Positions 43,886 through 53,277 of a DNA stretch of 64,000 nt are shown one piece after another (the stretch's first letter is position 1; each line of letters opens with the position of its first letter). The position numbers and the translations under genes were made by a program. The stretch is from UBA9160 sp035489755 (GTDB lineage Bacteria > Myxococcota_A > UBA9160), in contig DATGZK010000077.1 in NCBI GenBank assembly GCA_035489755.1, positions 62,001 through 126,000 of the forward strand, given 5' to 3'. Below the pieces are notes generated by a model. The model was not told the origin of the DNA, did not search any database, and saw only the letters and a list, made by a program, of their open reading frames with translations.

Positions 43886-45594
43886 CGGGCGGCACTGCCG
43901 TCGGCGCCGACCAGCTCCTCCTTGAGCTGGCGCTTTAAGATCTTGCCGTTCGCATTGCGCGGCAGGGGGTCCTGTCGAATCTCGATTTTCACGGGCACCT
44001 TGAATCCCGCGAGCCGCGCCGCGACGTGCTTGCGCAAATCGTCTTCCGTAACGCGCGAGGTCGCAGTGACCTGCACTACGGCGCCCACCTCCTCGCCAAG
44101 CACACGATGCGGGATCCCCACAACCGCGGCGTCCATGACGGCCGGATGATCGTAAAGCACGGACTCGACTTCCACGCAGTACACGTTCTCGCCGCCTCGA
44201 ATCAGCATGTCCTTGGCGCGGTCGACGATGTAGACAAAACCCTCTTCGTCGATCTTTGCCAGGTCGCCGGAGTGCAGCCAACCTTCGGTGAAGGTCTCGG
44301 CCGTCGCCTCGGGCTGGTTCCAGTAGCCCTTCACGACGTTTGGGCCTTTGATCCAAAGCTCCCCGACCTCGCCGACAGGCAGAGCCTTCCCCTTCGGATC
44401 GGTCACTTTGAGATCGCACACGGGCACGGGAACCCCGCAGCTCTCGGGCTTGCGCACGTAGTCCTCTCCACCGTTGTAGGTGGTGACCGAGGAGGTCTCT
44501 GTGAGCCCATAGCCGTTGCCGGGAGAGACCGCGGGGAAGGCCTCCTTGATGCGCCGCACAAGCTCCGGGGCTGCGGGCGCGCCGCCATAGCCCACGCTTG
44601 TCACGCTTGATAGATCGCGCTTAGCGAAGCTCGGCGATTCGAGGACTTGCCAGACCATTGCAGGCACACCTCCGAAGCTGGTGATGCGCTCGCGCTCGAT
44701 CAGCTCGAGCGCATGCTCCGGATCCCACTTGTGCATCATCACGAGCTTGCCGCCGAAGGCGGTGTTCGAGACCAGGATGGCGTGACATCCCGTGGCGTGG
44801 AAGAACGGCACCGAGATGAGCTGGGCGCTCTGCGACTGCGGCGCTGTGAGTGACGGCAGCGGGAGACCGCTGCGCAGGGCCCCACGCACCTGCGAGAAGG
44901 CGAGGCTCGTCAGATTCCCGCAGATGTTGCGCTGCGTGCCCAAGGCACCCTTGGGCCGACCCGTCGTGCCCGAGGTGTAGAAGATCGTCGCGTCATCCTC
45001 GGGATCGAGGGCCACGTCGGGCGGCTTCGCGTCGGGCCCGGGATTCCCAAGGACCTCCTCGAAGCGCAGCTGGCCGGGCGCGAGGCCGCCGCGGGCACGG
45101 GCGACCACCACGTGGCGCAGACCGAGCGCCGGAAGGTAGGGAGCGAGGCGCTCCGCGCGCTGGTCGTCCGCGAAGAGAACGACGGAGCCCGAGTCGCGGA
45201 GCCCGTAGTCGAGCTCTTCGCCTGTCCACCATGCGTTCAGGGGCACGACCACCCCGCCCGCAGCAGCGATCGCCCAGAACGCCACCGACCACTCGGGAAA
45301 GTTTCGCATCGCGATCGCGACGCGGTCGCCCTTGCAGACGCCGAAGTCCTTTGTGAGGGCACTCGCCAAGTGGGCCGCGCGACGCCAATGCTGCTCGAAG
45401 CTGAGTCGATCGTTCTCGTACACGAGGAATGTCTTTTCCCCATGGAGGCGGCTTAGGTCGAGCACGGCCCGCAACGAGGGCGGTGTGTTCTTCCAGACGC
45501 GCGTCTTGATTCCGCGGATCTCGACCTCCACGATTTCGAACGGCGCGCCTGGGGCCGTCAGCATCTTGTGGATCTCGGCGATGGAAAGAGCCAT
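43882..45594 (-). CDS. AMP-dependent acyl-CoA synthetase/ligase
   Basis: 570 residues. The ANL-family motifs are complete: YTSGTTGRPKGA (ATP), GYGLTETSS, GWLHSGDL and the C-terminal lysine in NANGKILKRQL. It activates a carboxylic acid to an acyl-AMP and then a CoA thioester. Length and sequence fit medium/long-chain or cyclic acid ligases. AGGAG lies upstream of ATG at 45594. The open frame upstream of this ATG has no coding character. Confidence 0.93.
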   Translation of the reverse strand: MALSIAEIHKMLTAPGAPFEIVEVEIRGIKTRVWKNTPPSLRAVLDLSRLHGEKTFLVYENDRLSFEQHWRRAAHLASALTKDFGVCKGDRVAIAMRNFPEWSVAFWAIAAAGGVVVPLNAWWTGEELDYGLRDSGSVVLFADDQRAERLAPYLPALGLRHVVVARARGGLAPGQLRFEEVLGNPGPDAKPPDVALDPEDDATIFYTSGTTGRPKGALGTQRNICGNLTSLAFSQVRGALRSGLPLPSLTAPQSQSAQLISVPFFHATGCHAILVSNTAFGGKLVMMHKWDPEHALELIERERITSFGGVPAMVWQVLESPSFAKRDLSSVTSVGYGGAPAAPELVRRIKEAFPAVSPGNGYGLTETSSVTTYNGGEDYVRKPESCGVPVPVCDLKVTDPKGKALPVGEVGELWIKGPNVVKGYWNQPEATAETFTEGWLHSGDLAKIDEEGFVYIVDRAKDMLIRGGENVYCVEVESVLYDHPAVMDAAVVGIPHRVLGEEVGAVVQVTATSRVTEDDLRKHVAARLAGFKVPVKIEIRQDPLPRNANGKILKRQLKEELVGADGSAAR

Positions 45595-45916
45595 GGGGGG
45601 TCTCCTCGCAGGAGGCGGGTTCGGAATCCAAAAGAATACCCCCTCCCTGAGCTCCTTCACTACGGCGCCAGGACCGAGGCACCCGCGGCGCCCGGGATGG
45701 GGCTTTGCCCCGTCCGCAACGCTCCTCCGGGACGCGGCCCCCGCCGGCCAGCCGCAAAACCCGAAGAGTGCACGGGAGGAAGGATTTTCTCGTGGTTCGC
45801 GCTGCAGGCATCCCTTGCTTCGTTTCCCCAAAGGAGACGTGGGATCAGTGGTCTGCGCGCGCCGCTCGGAGTAGACGCATGGGCACGGCGGCCGCCGATC
45901 CAGGTACACTTGAAGG
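45595..45916. other. Divergent intergenic region
   Basis: No gene. Carries the promoters of the ligase (minus) and the GH172 gene (plus). No repeat was recognised. Confidence 0.35.
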
Positions 45917-47074
45917 ATGTGGCAAACGGATCCCTCGCGGATCGACCTCTCCCTCGACTCGCGCGCCGTCAGCTTCGAGAATCCGACGGGCGAGCGCGGA
46001 GCCGGCGGCTCGTCCGGCCTCGGCCGCAAGGGAGCTCCGTCGCGTCGATTGGCGCCGGGCGAAAAGGTCGTCCTTGCCGACCTGCGCGGCCCCGGCACTC
46101 TCCGACACTGGTGGATGACATTTCCGCCAGCTCCGCCCGAGCGGATGCGCGCGCTTTGGATCGAAGTGTTCTACGACGGCAAGCCGGAGCCCAGCGTTTC
46201 CGTGCCGTGCCTCGACTTTTTCGGCCTCTCCCACGGCAGGCCCGTTCCCTTCACTTCCGCGCTCGCCGCGGCGCAGGAAGGGCGGGGCTTTAACGCATAC
46301 TATCCGATGCCCTTCCGGCGCAGCGTTCGCGTGGAACTCACGAACGGGTCAGACCACGCAACCGATTTGTTCTATCAGATTGACTACACGCTTGAGTCCA
46401 TCGTGTCCGCCGAAGTGGGGTACCTCCACGTCGCATTCCGCCGCGAGAACCCAACGACGCTGCGACGAGACTTCGTGATTGCCGAGGGATTGGAGGGGCC
46501 GGGCCGCTTCCTGGGCTGTGTGATTGGCGTGCGGATCCTCGACGCCGGCTCCTGGTGGGGCGAGGGCGAAGTGAAGATCTACCGCGACGGCGACGGCGCG
46601 CAGCCAACCATCTGCGGCACCGGTCTTGAGGACTACGTCGGGAGCGCATGGGGCCTCGGCCCTCACGCCTCGCTGTGGCAGGGAGCACCGCTCGAGGTTC
46701 GCGCTCCAGGTGTTCCGCTCCCTCGCTATGCCGCGTTCTACAGGTGGCACGTCCCCGATCCGGTGATCTTCTCACGGGAGCTGCGCGTCACCATTCAACA
46801 GATTGGATTCGCTTTCTTTCGCGAAGGAGACCAAGCGGCCTTCGAGCGCTACCAGCGCACGAACCCCGCAGCGGGCCACGGCTGGCTGATGCACCCGCGT
46901 CCCGGCGCTCTCGCAATGGGAATCGCGGAACGCAGCGATGACTATTGCGCGGCGGCCTTCGTCTACTGCCGGGAAGCGCAGGCCGTGCCACGTCTCGACC
47001 TGGCCTCAGCCCTCGCCAACATCACACGAGAGCCTCACGAGAAGCCGCACCCGATGGAAGTGCTCTTCGCGTAG
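45917..47074 (+). CDS. DUF2961 / GH172-family protein
   Basis: 385 residues spanning the GH172 core. Near the middle, SWWGEGEVKIYRDGDG and PTICGTGLEDYVG contain the two glutamates of the WGEGEVKxY and CGTGxEDYxG motifs, matching the family pattern GEGDVKxxxDGE and GTGTEDYF. GH172 enzymes include difructose-anhydride and D-arabinofuranosidase-type activities acting on furanose linkages. There is no signal peptide, so the protein may be cytoplasmic. ATG at 45917; a GH5-like lipoprotein gene converges just downstream. Confidence 0.88.
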   Translation: MWQTDPSRIDLSLDSRAVSFENPTGERGAGGSSGLGRKGAPSRRLAPGEKVVLADLRGPGTLRHWWMTFPPAPPERMRALWIEVFYDGKPEPSVSVPCLDFFGLSHGRPVPFTSALAAAQEGRGFNAYYPMPFRRSVRVELTNGSDHATDLFYQIDYTLESIVSAEVGYLHVAFRRENPTTLRRDFVIAEGLEGPGRFLGCVIGVRILDAGSWWGEGEVKIYRDGDGAQPTICGTGLEDYVGSAWGLGPHASLWQGAPLEVRAPGVPLPRYAAFYRWHVPDPVIFSRELRVTIQQIGFAFFREGDQAAFERYQRTNPAAGHGWLMHPRPGALAMGIAERSDDYCAAAFVYCREAQAVPRLDLASALANITREPHEKPHPMEVLFA

Positions 47075-47091
47075 CGCGGCGCCCCTGCTGC

Positions 47092-48705
47092 TTAGTGCGG
47101 TGCGAGGGTGATCTCGGTGCCGTCGCAGGCGAGTCGGACGTGCCCCCGATCGGGCCAAGCGTCAATCACCCTGCCGTCGCAGGTCGCGCGGACGCCGTCG
47201 GGATAGGTGCGTCGCGGCGCCGAGAATCGGTGGTGAAGACCGCGATGTCCAGGGGTGATCGTGACGCTTAGCACGCGTGTTGTCGGCTCGTAGTGGATGG
47301 CTTGGATCTCACCGTCCACAGCCTGCGGGAAGGGACGCGCCAGGGTGTCAGCCGGCGCAGTTCTCAGCGTGCGCGTCGCCAAATCAGGTGTCGTGTCCCA
47401 CAAACCCCAGACCGCGGGCGGGACTTCCTCATACACCCAAAACGTCCAGGAGGCCCGCGCCTCATCAAAGGCCTGCATTGCGTCGCTTAGGTACTGCAGA
47501 CCCGCCGGCGTGCGGGGATCCGTCCCCCATTCACCGACGAAGAGCGGACCACCGACGGTCGCTGCCTCGCTCTGAGCGGCGGCCACGGAGGCTCGCAGAT
47601 CCGCGAGATCGGGCGGGTTGAAACTGAATACTCCCGTGTAGATGTGCGGCGCGTACACGACGTTGGGCAGAGGAAAGGGCCCGATGACGGGGATCTGGTC
47701 AAAGAGATTGCGCAGGCTGTTCGGCTCGTAGAAGAGCGTGAGCTGAGGCGCGACCTCGCGAACCTGCGCACCGACGCGGCGATAGAAGGCGTCGATCGGG
47801 CTGATGATGCCGGAGCTCCCTCCGCGGAGGAGAAGGGGCTCGTTCATCAGCTCCATTCCGATGGCTCCAGGGTGACCGTGAAGCGCACGGGCCACCTGCT
47901 GTGCCATGGCCGCAAATGCGTCTTGGAGGCCGTCGACGTTCTGGAAGAAGGACATCGCCGCATTCATCGCCTGGGCGCTCAAGCGGCGAGCGGTGAGGTC
48001 GGTCACCGGGCCCTCGAGGAGCTGTGTGGGCGGCGGAATGATCGCCCACAGGGGCGCTCCGTCCTCGCCGATCTCCTTCGACCAGGCGTCTTGATGGAAG
48101 TCGATGAGCGTCGAAACTCCCTGTTCGAAGCACTCGTCGACGAGCCGAACAACATGCTGGATATACGCTCGGTCGTATTTTCCGCGCTGAGGTTCGACGC
48201 CGCTCCAGTTCACAGGCAGGCGGAGGACGTTCATCCCGAGCTCTTCGCTGAGGAAGCGGCAGTCTTCCTCGCCGAATGGAGGCACGGTTTCGACGGGATG
48301 GCGTCCGTCGCTAAACGTGACGTCAAAGAGTCCCGCGACGCGTGCGTTCACGCCGTGATAGAGGACCTCGCGTCCGAACTCATCAAAGAGCCGGCTGCCC
48401 CGTGCCTCGAGCCGATCGCATCCTGCGCCAAGGGAAAAGACGGCGAGCAGCAGGAGCGAGGGGCGTCCCGCCCTCCGACTGAAGGCGCGGATTGCGCGCG
48501 CGCAGCGGCCGAAAAACGTCGGGTTCCGGCAAGCGGAGGCCCCTGTCCTGCGGCTCGCCTCGGGAGCCCGCGGCGTGCGGCCTCCGACGAGCGAGGACTC
48601 GAAGAAGATCTCGCCCTCAGCACGGTTCGGCTCGAAGCTGCCGGCGCACGATCCCGGGGTCCGGGCAGAACCCCTCTGCCCCACCACAATCTCGCTTACG
48701 AACAT
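47092..48705 (-). CDS. GH5-family lipoprotein, endoglycoceramidase-like
   Basis: About 537 residues. A lipobox (FSLGAGC) follows a long, basic N-terminal segment; the start is uncertain (ATG at 48705 used, no good ribosome site, long leader of 120 residues is suspect). Catalytic parts: GMELMNEPLLLRGG (acid/base Glu in NEP) and LFVGEWGTD (nucleophile Glu), with FHQDAWSK. This pattern matches EGCase/GH5 enzymes that cut glycosphingolipid or beta-glucoside bonds. It converges with the GH172 gene. Confidence 0.85.
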   Translation of the reverse strand: MFVSEIVVGQRGSARTPGSCAGSFEPNRAEGEIFFESSLVGGRTPRAPEASRRTGASACRNPTFFGRCARAIRAFSRRAGRPSLLLLAVFSLGAGCDRLEARGSRLFDEFGREVLYHGVNARVAGLFDVTFSDGRHPVETVPPFGEEDCRFLSEELGMNVLRLPVNWSGVEPQRGKYDRAYIQHVVRLVDECFEQGVSTLIDFHQDAWSKEIGEDGAPLWAIIPPPTQLLEGPVTDLTARRLSAQAMNAAMSFFQNVDGLQDAFAAMAQQVARALHGHPGAIGMELMNEPLLLRGGSSGIISPIDAFYRRVGAQVREVAPQLTLFYEPNSLRNLFDQIPVIGPFPLPNVVYAPHIYTGVFSFNPPDLADLRASVAAAQSEAATVGGPLFVGEWGTDPRTPAGLQYLSDAMQAFDEARASWTFWVYEEVPPAVWGLWDTTPDLATRTLRTAPADTLARPFPQAVDGEIQAIHYEPTTRVLSVTITPGHRGLHHRFSAPRRTYPDGVRATCDGRVIDAWPDRGHVRLACDGTEITLAPH

Positions 48706-48764
48706 AGGCCGAACCCCGCTCCCGCAACTTCCGATGAGTGGGTGCTTGGAATCCGTTCTTTGTG

Positions 48765-49571
48765 TTAGCGGACCTTCGGCAAGAGCCCCCGGTGCAGGGC
48801 CACGCGAAAAACCCACGCCGTCACAGCGGCGGCGAGCGCAAGGTAGAGGAGGTTCAGCGTGGTTGCCCAGCCGAGGCGGCCCCAGTCCATGCGGCCGTCC
48901 ATCACGACGCTCCGCATGCCTTCAAATATGTGGTCTGCGGGAATCGCCCGTGCGACCACCTTCGCGACTGGCGGCAACACCGATTCCGGATAGAACACAG
49001 ACGAGAAGGGCATCAGAAGGAAGGGCAGACTCCAAGCGACGATGGCCCATCGCCCGCCAAACCGGAGAATGAGCGCGAGCGAAACGAGCCCGACCGACCA
49101 CCCGAGGAGGACGAGATTCGCGATGAACGGCACGAGCGCGATGCCAAGCGAGAAGAGGCTGAACGCGTACAGGAGCCAGGCGGCGATGCTCATCGCGGCC
49201 AGCGTGAGCGAGAGCTTTACGAGCCCAAGCAGCATGATGGCCACGGCGAACTCACCAAAGGAAAGCGGTGAAGCAAAGATCGTGACGACGGAACGTGACC
49301 ACACGTCATCGAGGAAGGAGACCGACACGTCCTGTGCGCAGCGAAAGAAGAGGTTCCATAGAATGGCGGCGCCGAGGAAGACGCCGATCGCGTTGGGGAG
49401 CTTTGCGCCCCGACCCGCCACGAAGCTCGTGAGAAGGCCCCAGACCGCGATGTCGATCAGTGGCCAGTAAAACGTGTCCACCACGCGGGCGGGATCACGG
49501 CGCAGGAGCAGCAGGTAGCGCAAGACCAGGGCCCGTACCCGCCGCACACGTTCTCTCGTCGGGGAGCTCAC
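48765..49571 (-). CDS. ABC-2 type transporter permease
   Basis: 268 residues. Six helices and the amphipathic N-terminal start (RVRALVLRYLLLLRRDPARVVDTFYWPLIDIAVWGL) of ABC-2 permeases. The GTG at 49571 overlaps the TGA of the ATPase gene (GTGA). With its ATPase it forms an exporter for a lipid, polysaccharide or drug; substrate unknown. Any longer open frame to 49688 lies inside the ATPase gene. Confidence 0.9.
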   Translation of the reverse strand: MSSPTRERVRRVRALVLRYLLLLRRDPARVVDTFYWPLIDIAVWGLLTSFVAGRGAKLPNAIGVFLGAAILWNLFFRCAQDVSVSFLDDVWSRSVVTIFASPLSFGEFAVAIMLLGLVKLSLTLAAMSIAAWLLYAFSLFSLGIALVPFIANLVLLGWSVGLVSLALILRFGGRWAIVAWSLPFLLMPFSSVFYPESVLPPVAKVVARAIPADHIFEGMRSVVMDGRMDWGRLGWATTLNLLYLALAAAVTAWVFRVALHRGLLPKVR

Positions 49572-50332
49572 GCCCGACTCTCGCGAGAGATCTTGAGGAA
49601 GACTTCCTCCAGCGAAGCCGCGTCCAGATCCGCGCGTGAGAGCACGCGTCGCGACACCGCGAGCGGAGTGCCCTCGGCCACAACGCATCCATGGTGGAGA
49701 AAAACAACGCGATCGCAGAGTGCTTCGACCTCGGCCATGTCGTGTGAGGTATAGAGGATGGATAGACCTCGCTCTTCGCGGAGGGAGAGGAGAAGGTGCC
49801 GCGTCTTGTCGGAGATGTCGGGGTCAAGGCTCGACGTGGGCTCGTCGAGAACCAGCAGCTCGGGACTGTGCAGCAGGGAGCGTGCAAGGCCCGCGCGCAT
49901 TTGTTGGCCGAGCGAGAGCTCTCCGAATTTCGTATGCGCCTCCTTCTCGAGCTCGAGGACGGCCAGGGAACGCGCCACCGCACCCCGCTCGGCACCATAG
50001 AACTCGGCGTAGACGCGGAGATTCTCGTTCACCGTCAGACGCCAGTCCATGAGCGCTTCCGGAGAAGCGAAACCAACGTGCCGCAACGCTGCCGCGCGCT
50101 CGCGATGCGGATCGAGGCCAAAGATTCGTACGTGTCCGGCAGTGGGTCGGACAAGACCGAGGAGCACGTGCAGGGTTGTGGTCTTGCCGGCACCGTTCGG
50201 GCCCAAAAGGCCGAGAATCTCCCCGCGCTGCACTTCGAAGGAGACACCGCCGAGCGCGATGGCTGCGGGAAAGCGCTTCGTGAGGTCTCGCACGAGGACC
50301 GCGGGGGCGTCACGCGCCTGGGTTTGCACCAT
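49568..50332 (-). CDS. ABC transporter ATP-binding protein
   Basis: 254 residues. Walker A GPNGAGKTT, Walker B LLVLDEPTSSLDP and H-loop SHD are present. The signature is LSLGQQMRAG, with Leu for the second-position Gly of LSGGQ. The sequence IFGLDP ... NLRVYAEFYG is typical of ABC-2 exporters (NodI/CcmA-like). It overlaps the permease (GTGA). The HIT gene ends 5 bp upstream. Confidence 0.93.
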   Translation of the reverse strand: MVQTQARDAPAVLVRDLTKRFPAAIALGGVSFEVQRGEILGLLGPNGAGKTTTLHVLLGLVRPTAGHVRIFGLDPHRERAAALRHVGFASPEALMDWRLTVNENLRVYAEFYGAERGAVARSLAVLELEKEAHTKFGELSLGQQMRAGLARSLLHSPELLVLDEPTSSLDPDISDKTRHLLLSLREERGLSILYTSHDMAEVEALCDRVVFLHHGCVVAEGTPLAVSRRVLSRADLDAASLEEVFLKISRESRA

Positions 50333-50336
50333 CACG

Positions 50337-50759
50337 CTAGTCGGCGGCGTGCGCGTGTCCCGCCGCGCGCAGCGCGGCCCGAATCTCCGCCGCGGCACGG
50401 TCCATCGCCTGTGGATTGGGATTCTTATCGGCCTTCGAAAAGTCGAAGTCGCCAAGGCTTTGAACGGGAATGAGGTGAATGTGCACGTGGGGCACCTCAA
50501 GGCCCGCGACGATGACACCCACTCTCACCGGCCGAAAGACGCGCTGGAGCCCCTGCCCTACCGACTGCGCGACTCCCGACAGATGGGCGAGCAGGGTGGG
50601 AGGGAGGTCGAGCCAATGATCGATTTCCTCGCGCGGAACAACGAGCGTGTGGCCTGGCCGAATCGGGTTGATGGTGAGGAACGCGACCGCCTTTTCGTCC
50701 TTCCAAACGAAGCGACCGGGAAGCTCGCCGCGAATGATGCGGCTGAAAATCGTGGCCAT
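50337..50759 (-). CDS. HIT-family nucleotide hydrolase
   Basis: 140 residues. The histidine triad HVHIHLIP is clear, with PIRPGHTLVVP near residue 30-40. HIT proteins hydrolyse or transfer phosphoramidate-bound nucleotides (Hint/AP4A-type). It is transcribed first in a three-gene run with the ABC pair. The ATG at 50759 has AGGAGGG-like bases upstream (gccctcctg on plus strand). Confidence 0.93.
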   Translation of the reverse strand: MATIFSRIIRGELPGRFVWKDEKAVAFLTINPIRPGHTLVVPREEIDHWLDLPPTLLAHLSGVAQSVGQGLQRVFRPVRVGVIVAGLEVPHVHIHLIPVQSLGDFDFSKADKNPNPQAMDRAAAEIRAALRAAGHAHAAD

Positions 50760-51067
50760 GGGAGCCCTCCTGCTCTGCGGGTGGCCCCCCTCTACCACGC
50801 CAGGTTCCGCACGGGAAGGGATGTGCGGGCTGCGAGGACGCTCGCATCTCGCGCTGCCCCGGCAAGCCCTCCGCAATCCCCGAAGCCGTCGCCTTGAAGA
50901 CAGCGGATCCCTTCGCTGCGCGACCTTGTGCACACTGCGAGCAGTGGTGGAAGGCCGCGCGCTCTTCCAAGAGGACGCTCGGTCAGATAGAGTGGGTTTG
51001 CTCCGTCGGGGCTCCCGGCAAGCGGAGACTCCCCACGGACCCTCTGACCGAAAAGGCGGACCCTCAT
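50760..51067. other. Divergent intergenic region
   Basis: 308 bases between the HIT and ZapG genes. No gene; an open frame on the plus strand from 50894 runs into ZapG but its first 58 codons have no coding character. Confidence 0.35.
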
Positions 51068-51532
51068 ATGCCCCTTCCCATCCTTCTCCTTGCAATCCTC
51101 GTCTTGGGTGGCGCCGCTCTGGCGGGCCTGCTCGTGGGCCGAACCTCCGGCCGCGCGGCGGCGAAGCGCTGCCACGAGCTTGAGGAAGAGCTCGCGGCAA
51201 GCCAGGCGGCGCTCGGGAAGTACCGGAGCGAAGTGGGAGCGCATTTCGGCCAGACCTCTGAGCTCCTGCGCGCGATGACGCATCACTATCGCGCGGTGTA
51301 TGAGCACCTGGCGGAGGGCGCGCGGACCCTGTGCCCAGAGCAAGCGACCGGCCTCGGGGCGGGGCTCGACCTGGCGCTCCTCCCCGAAGAGGCGCAGGAC
51401 CCCGGGGAGACCGCGGCGCCGCAGGCGATCGCTCCGCGAGAGGATGGCCCGAACGGGACGCCCCGCAGCGCCGAAGGCGGGAACGACGAGCTGGAGCTCG
51501 ATCCCGAAGAGGCGAGCCCGACGACCCACTAG
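51068..51532 (+). CDS. zapG: ZapG/YhcB-family (DUF1043) protein
   Basis: 154 residues. One N-terminal membrane helix (about 3-23, LPILLLAILVLGGAALAGLLVG) followed by a coiled coil (CHELEEELAASQAALGKYRSEV) and the DUF1043 segment HFGQTSELLRAMTHHYRAVYEHLAEGARTLC. The acidic C-terminal tail is poorly conserved. ZapG/YhcB is linked to cell division and envelope growth. ATG at 51068. Confidence 0.85.
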   Translation: MPLPILLLAILVLGGAALAGLLVGRTSGRAAAKRCHELEEELAASQAALGKYRSEVGAHFGQTSELLRAMTHHYRAVYEHLAEGARTLCPEQATGLGAGLDLALLPEEAQDPGETAAPQAIAPREDGPNGTPRSAEGGNDELELDPEEASPTTH

Positions 51533-51843
51533 CTCTCTCACCGTTCGGTCGCTCGCCGAGTCTGTAGTCGCTTCGGCCGTGGGCCTTCTCAGCACATGGG
51601 CTTCGCCACGTTCGCGGCTCGCGCGGTGCGGCATGATCAGATACGCCCGAGGCCTGACAAGAGAGTTGTTGGTCCGTAGCACCACAGGGAGGCGCGCTCT
51701 CCGAGCGAGGCGCTCCGTCGGACGAAGTCGAGTCTCGATGGCCCGCTGCTTCCCGGACCTCCGGCCGCCGCTTCGCTTATTGCTTTGGGGTTTGCAAACC
51801 GGATCTCGATCTCACGCATGAAGCTGAGGCGACGCGCGACTTC
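51533..51843. other. Intergenic region
   Basis: 311 bases with no gene or clear repeat seen. It precedes a membrane glycosyltransferase-like gene and may hold its promoter. Confidence 0.3.
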
Positions 51844-53067
51844 ATGAATATCCGGCTTCGGGCCCGCCCGACGGAATCCGTCCATCCGCTGGAGCTAGCG
51901 GGCTTCTTTGGAGCGGCAATCCTGGTGCGGGTCGTCTTCATCCTCGCCGCCTCCCTTTGGACCGGTTGGCCGGTCCTCGACCTGTCCATGCTCTATGACG
52001 GCCACGGCTACCTCATCGTCGCGAAATCCTTCCCGACCCTGTACCAACACACCGCCGAGCTGGTGCCCTTCGTGACCCTCTTTCGGGACCCACGCTTCTT
52101 CCTCGGAACTTTCCCGTTCTTTCCGGCCCTCACGTGGGTCACCTCAGGAGTCCTCGGCGACCTCCGCACGAGCGGACTCGTCGTCGCGCAGCTCAGCGCG
52201 GCGCTCACAGTGGTACGCTTTCGGAGCGAAGCTCAAGACCTCTCCTCCCGGCCCAGGTTCGCCGCTCTTCTCTTCCTCGTGTTCCCGGCGACATGGCTGG
52301 TCGCCAGCAGCCTCGCATTCAGTGAGCCGGTCATGCTACTCGGCGTCGTCTCGGGCTTCGCCGCATACCGCCGCGGCCATCTCTGGAGCGCCGCCGTCTG
52401 GCTAGGCTGCGCATGCGTGACGCAGAAGCACGGCGTCCTCATGCTCCCGATTCTCTTTTTGACCCATTTCGTACGTTACGGATGGCGGCGCCTACCGGAC
52501 CTCGCTCCGCTTGCTCTCTCGCTCATCCCGCTCGCCGGGCTACAGACCTACCTCTATATCTACTTCGGAGACCCTTTCGCGAATCTCGCCTCATTTTGGG
52601 CCTTTGCGGGACCGGGCCCTGGTTGGCCCTTCGCCGCCATTGTCCAGGGTGCGCTCTCCCTCGGACAGATCTTTGAAGACCATTTTTGGCTCAGGAAGGG
52701 AATGCTCATCTGCTCCATATTGTTCTATGGCGGCGTACTCGCTCTTGCGTTGCGGCGGCCCCGTGCTGAGACAGTTGGCCTGCTGATCTGGCTCGGAGTT
52801 ACGTTCGCATTCTGCGTTTGCCTTTCGGGCAACTGGGCATTTTTCGGATTTCCGCGGTACATGCTGCTCGCGGCGCCGCCAACGCTGCTGCTCTTTTCTG
52901 AACAGTGTCCCCTCCCCTCTTCGCGCTTCGTCGCGAGCGTTTTCGGAGCTCTCCTCCTGTCTCTCGTTTTCGCAGCTGCGCTCACCGACGTGGCATCGGC
53001 ACGGCAGTTCTGCGAGCGAGTGTGGTCGCCCATCTATTTCCATCAACTGGTTCCGCTACTGCGATAG
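51844..53067 (+). CDS. Polytopic membrane protein, GT-C mannosyltransferase (PIG-V-like)
   Basis: 407 residues with nine or ten helices. The loop after helix 1 contains DGHGYLIVAKSFP, which recalls the DGxWYLxIA motif of PIG-V-like mannosyltransferases that use a polyprenyl-phosphate donor. The rest has no motif. GC content of its codons looks slightly lower than neighbours. The ATG at 51844 is the first in frame. A decayed recombinase fragment follows, so the gene may sit in a mobile or variable segment. Confidence 0.7.
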   Translation: MNIRLRARPTESVHPLELAGFFGAAILVRVVFILAASLWTGWPVLDLSMLYDGHGYLIVAKSFPTLYQHTAELVPFVTLFRDPRFFLGTFPFFPALTWVTSGVLGDLRTSGLVVAQLSAALTVVRFRSEAQDLSSRPRFAALLFLVFPATWLVASSLAFSEPVMLLGVVSGFAAYRRGHLWSAAVWLGCACVTQKHGVLMLPILFLTHFVRYGWRRLPDLAPLALSLIPLAGLQTYLYIYFGDPFANLASFWAFAGPGPGWPFAAIVQGALSLGQIFEDHFWLRKGMLICSILFYGGVLALALRRPRAETVGLLIWLGVTFAFCVCLSGNWAFFGFPRYMLLAAPPTLLLFSEQCPLPSSRFVASVFGALLLSLVFAAALTDVASARQFCERVWSPIYFHQLVPLLR

Positions 53068-53160
53068 GTCGGTTGAGAACGTTTGCCGCATCTCTCCTTC
53101 GGGAATCGCCAAGGCGAATCGGCCTGCGCTCCGAGCGAGCCCAAGCGCGAGCAGGCACAG

Positions 53161-53277
53161 TGGCGTGGCGTTTCCGAGCGCGCTCTGCAAGCCTTCCTTG
53201 GGCACGCGGATCCGAGAAGCACCCGGCGGTACGCACGACTGGCGGAGAGTGCCCTCGTGGAGGTGCTTCGCAAAGGT
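53161..53277 (+). pseudogene. Fragment of a tyrosine recombinase (phage-type integrase C-terminus)
   Basis: The frame reads SERALQAFLGHADPRSTRRYARL..., matching the last catalytic block of tyrosine recombinases: the His in LGH and, 9 residues later, the nucleophile Tyr in RRYARL. The upstream catalytic Arg and the HxLR block are absent within the open frame, and the flanks have no coding character. So only the C-terminal 39 codons remain. The region 53068-53377 is otherwise gene-free and has an AT-rich patch at 53310-53340. Confidence 0.6.

Noticed and set aside
53068..53160. Extending the recombinase fragment upstream
   Set aside because: The translated residues do not resemble the HxLR block, so the gene is taken as truncated rather than complete.
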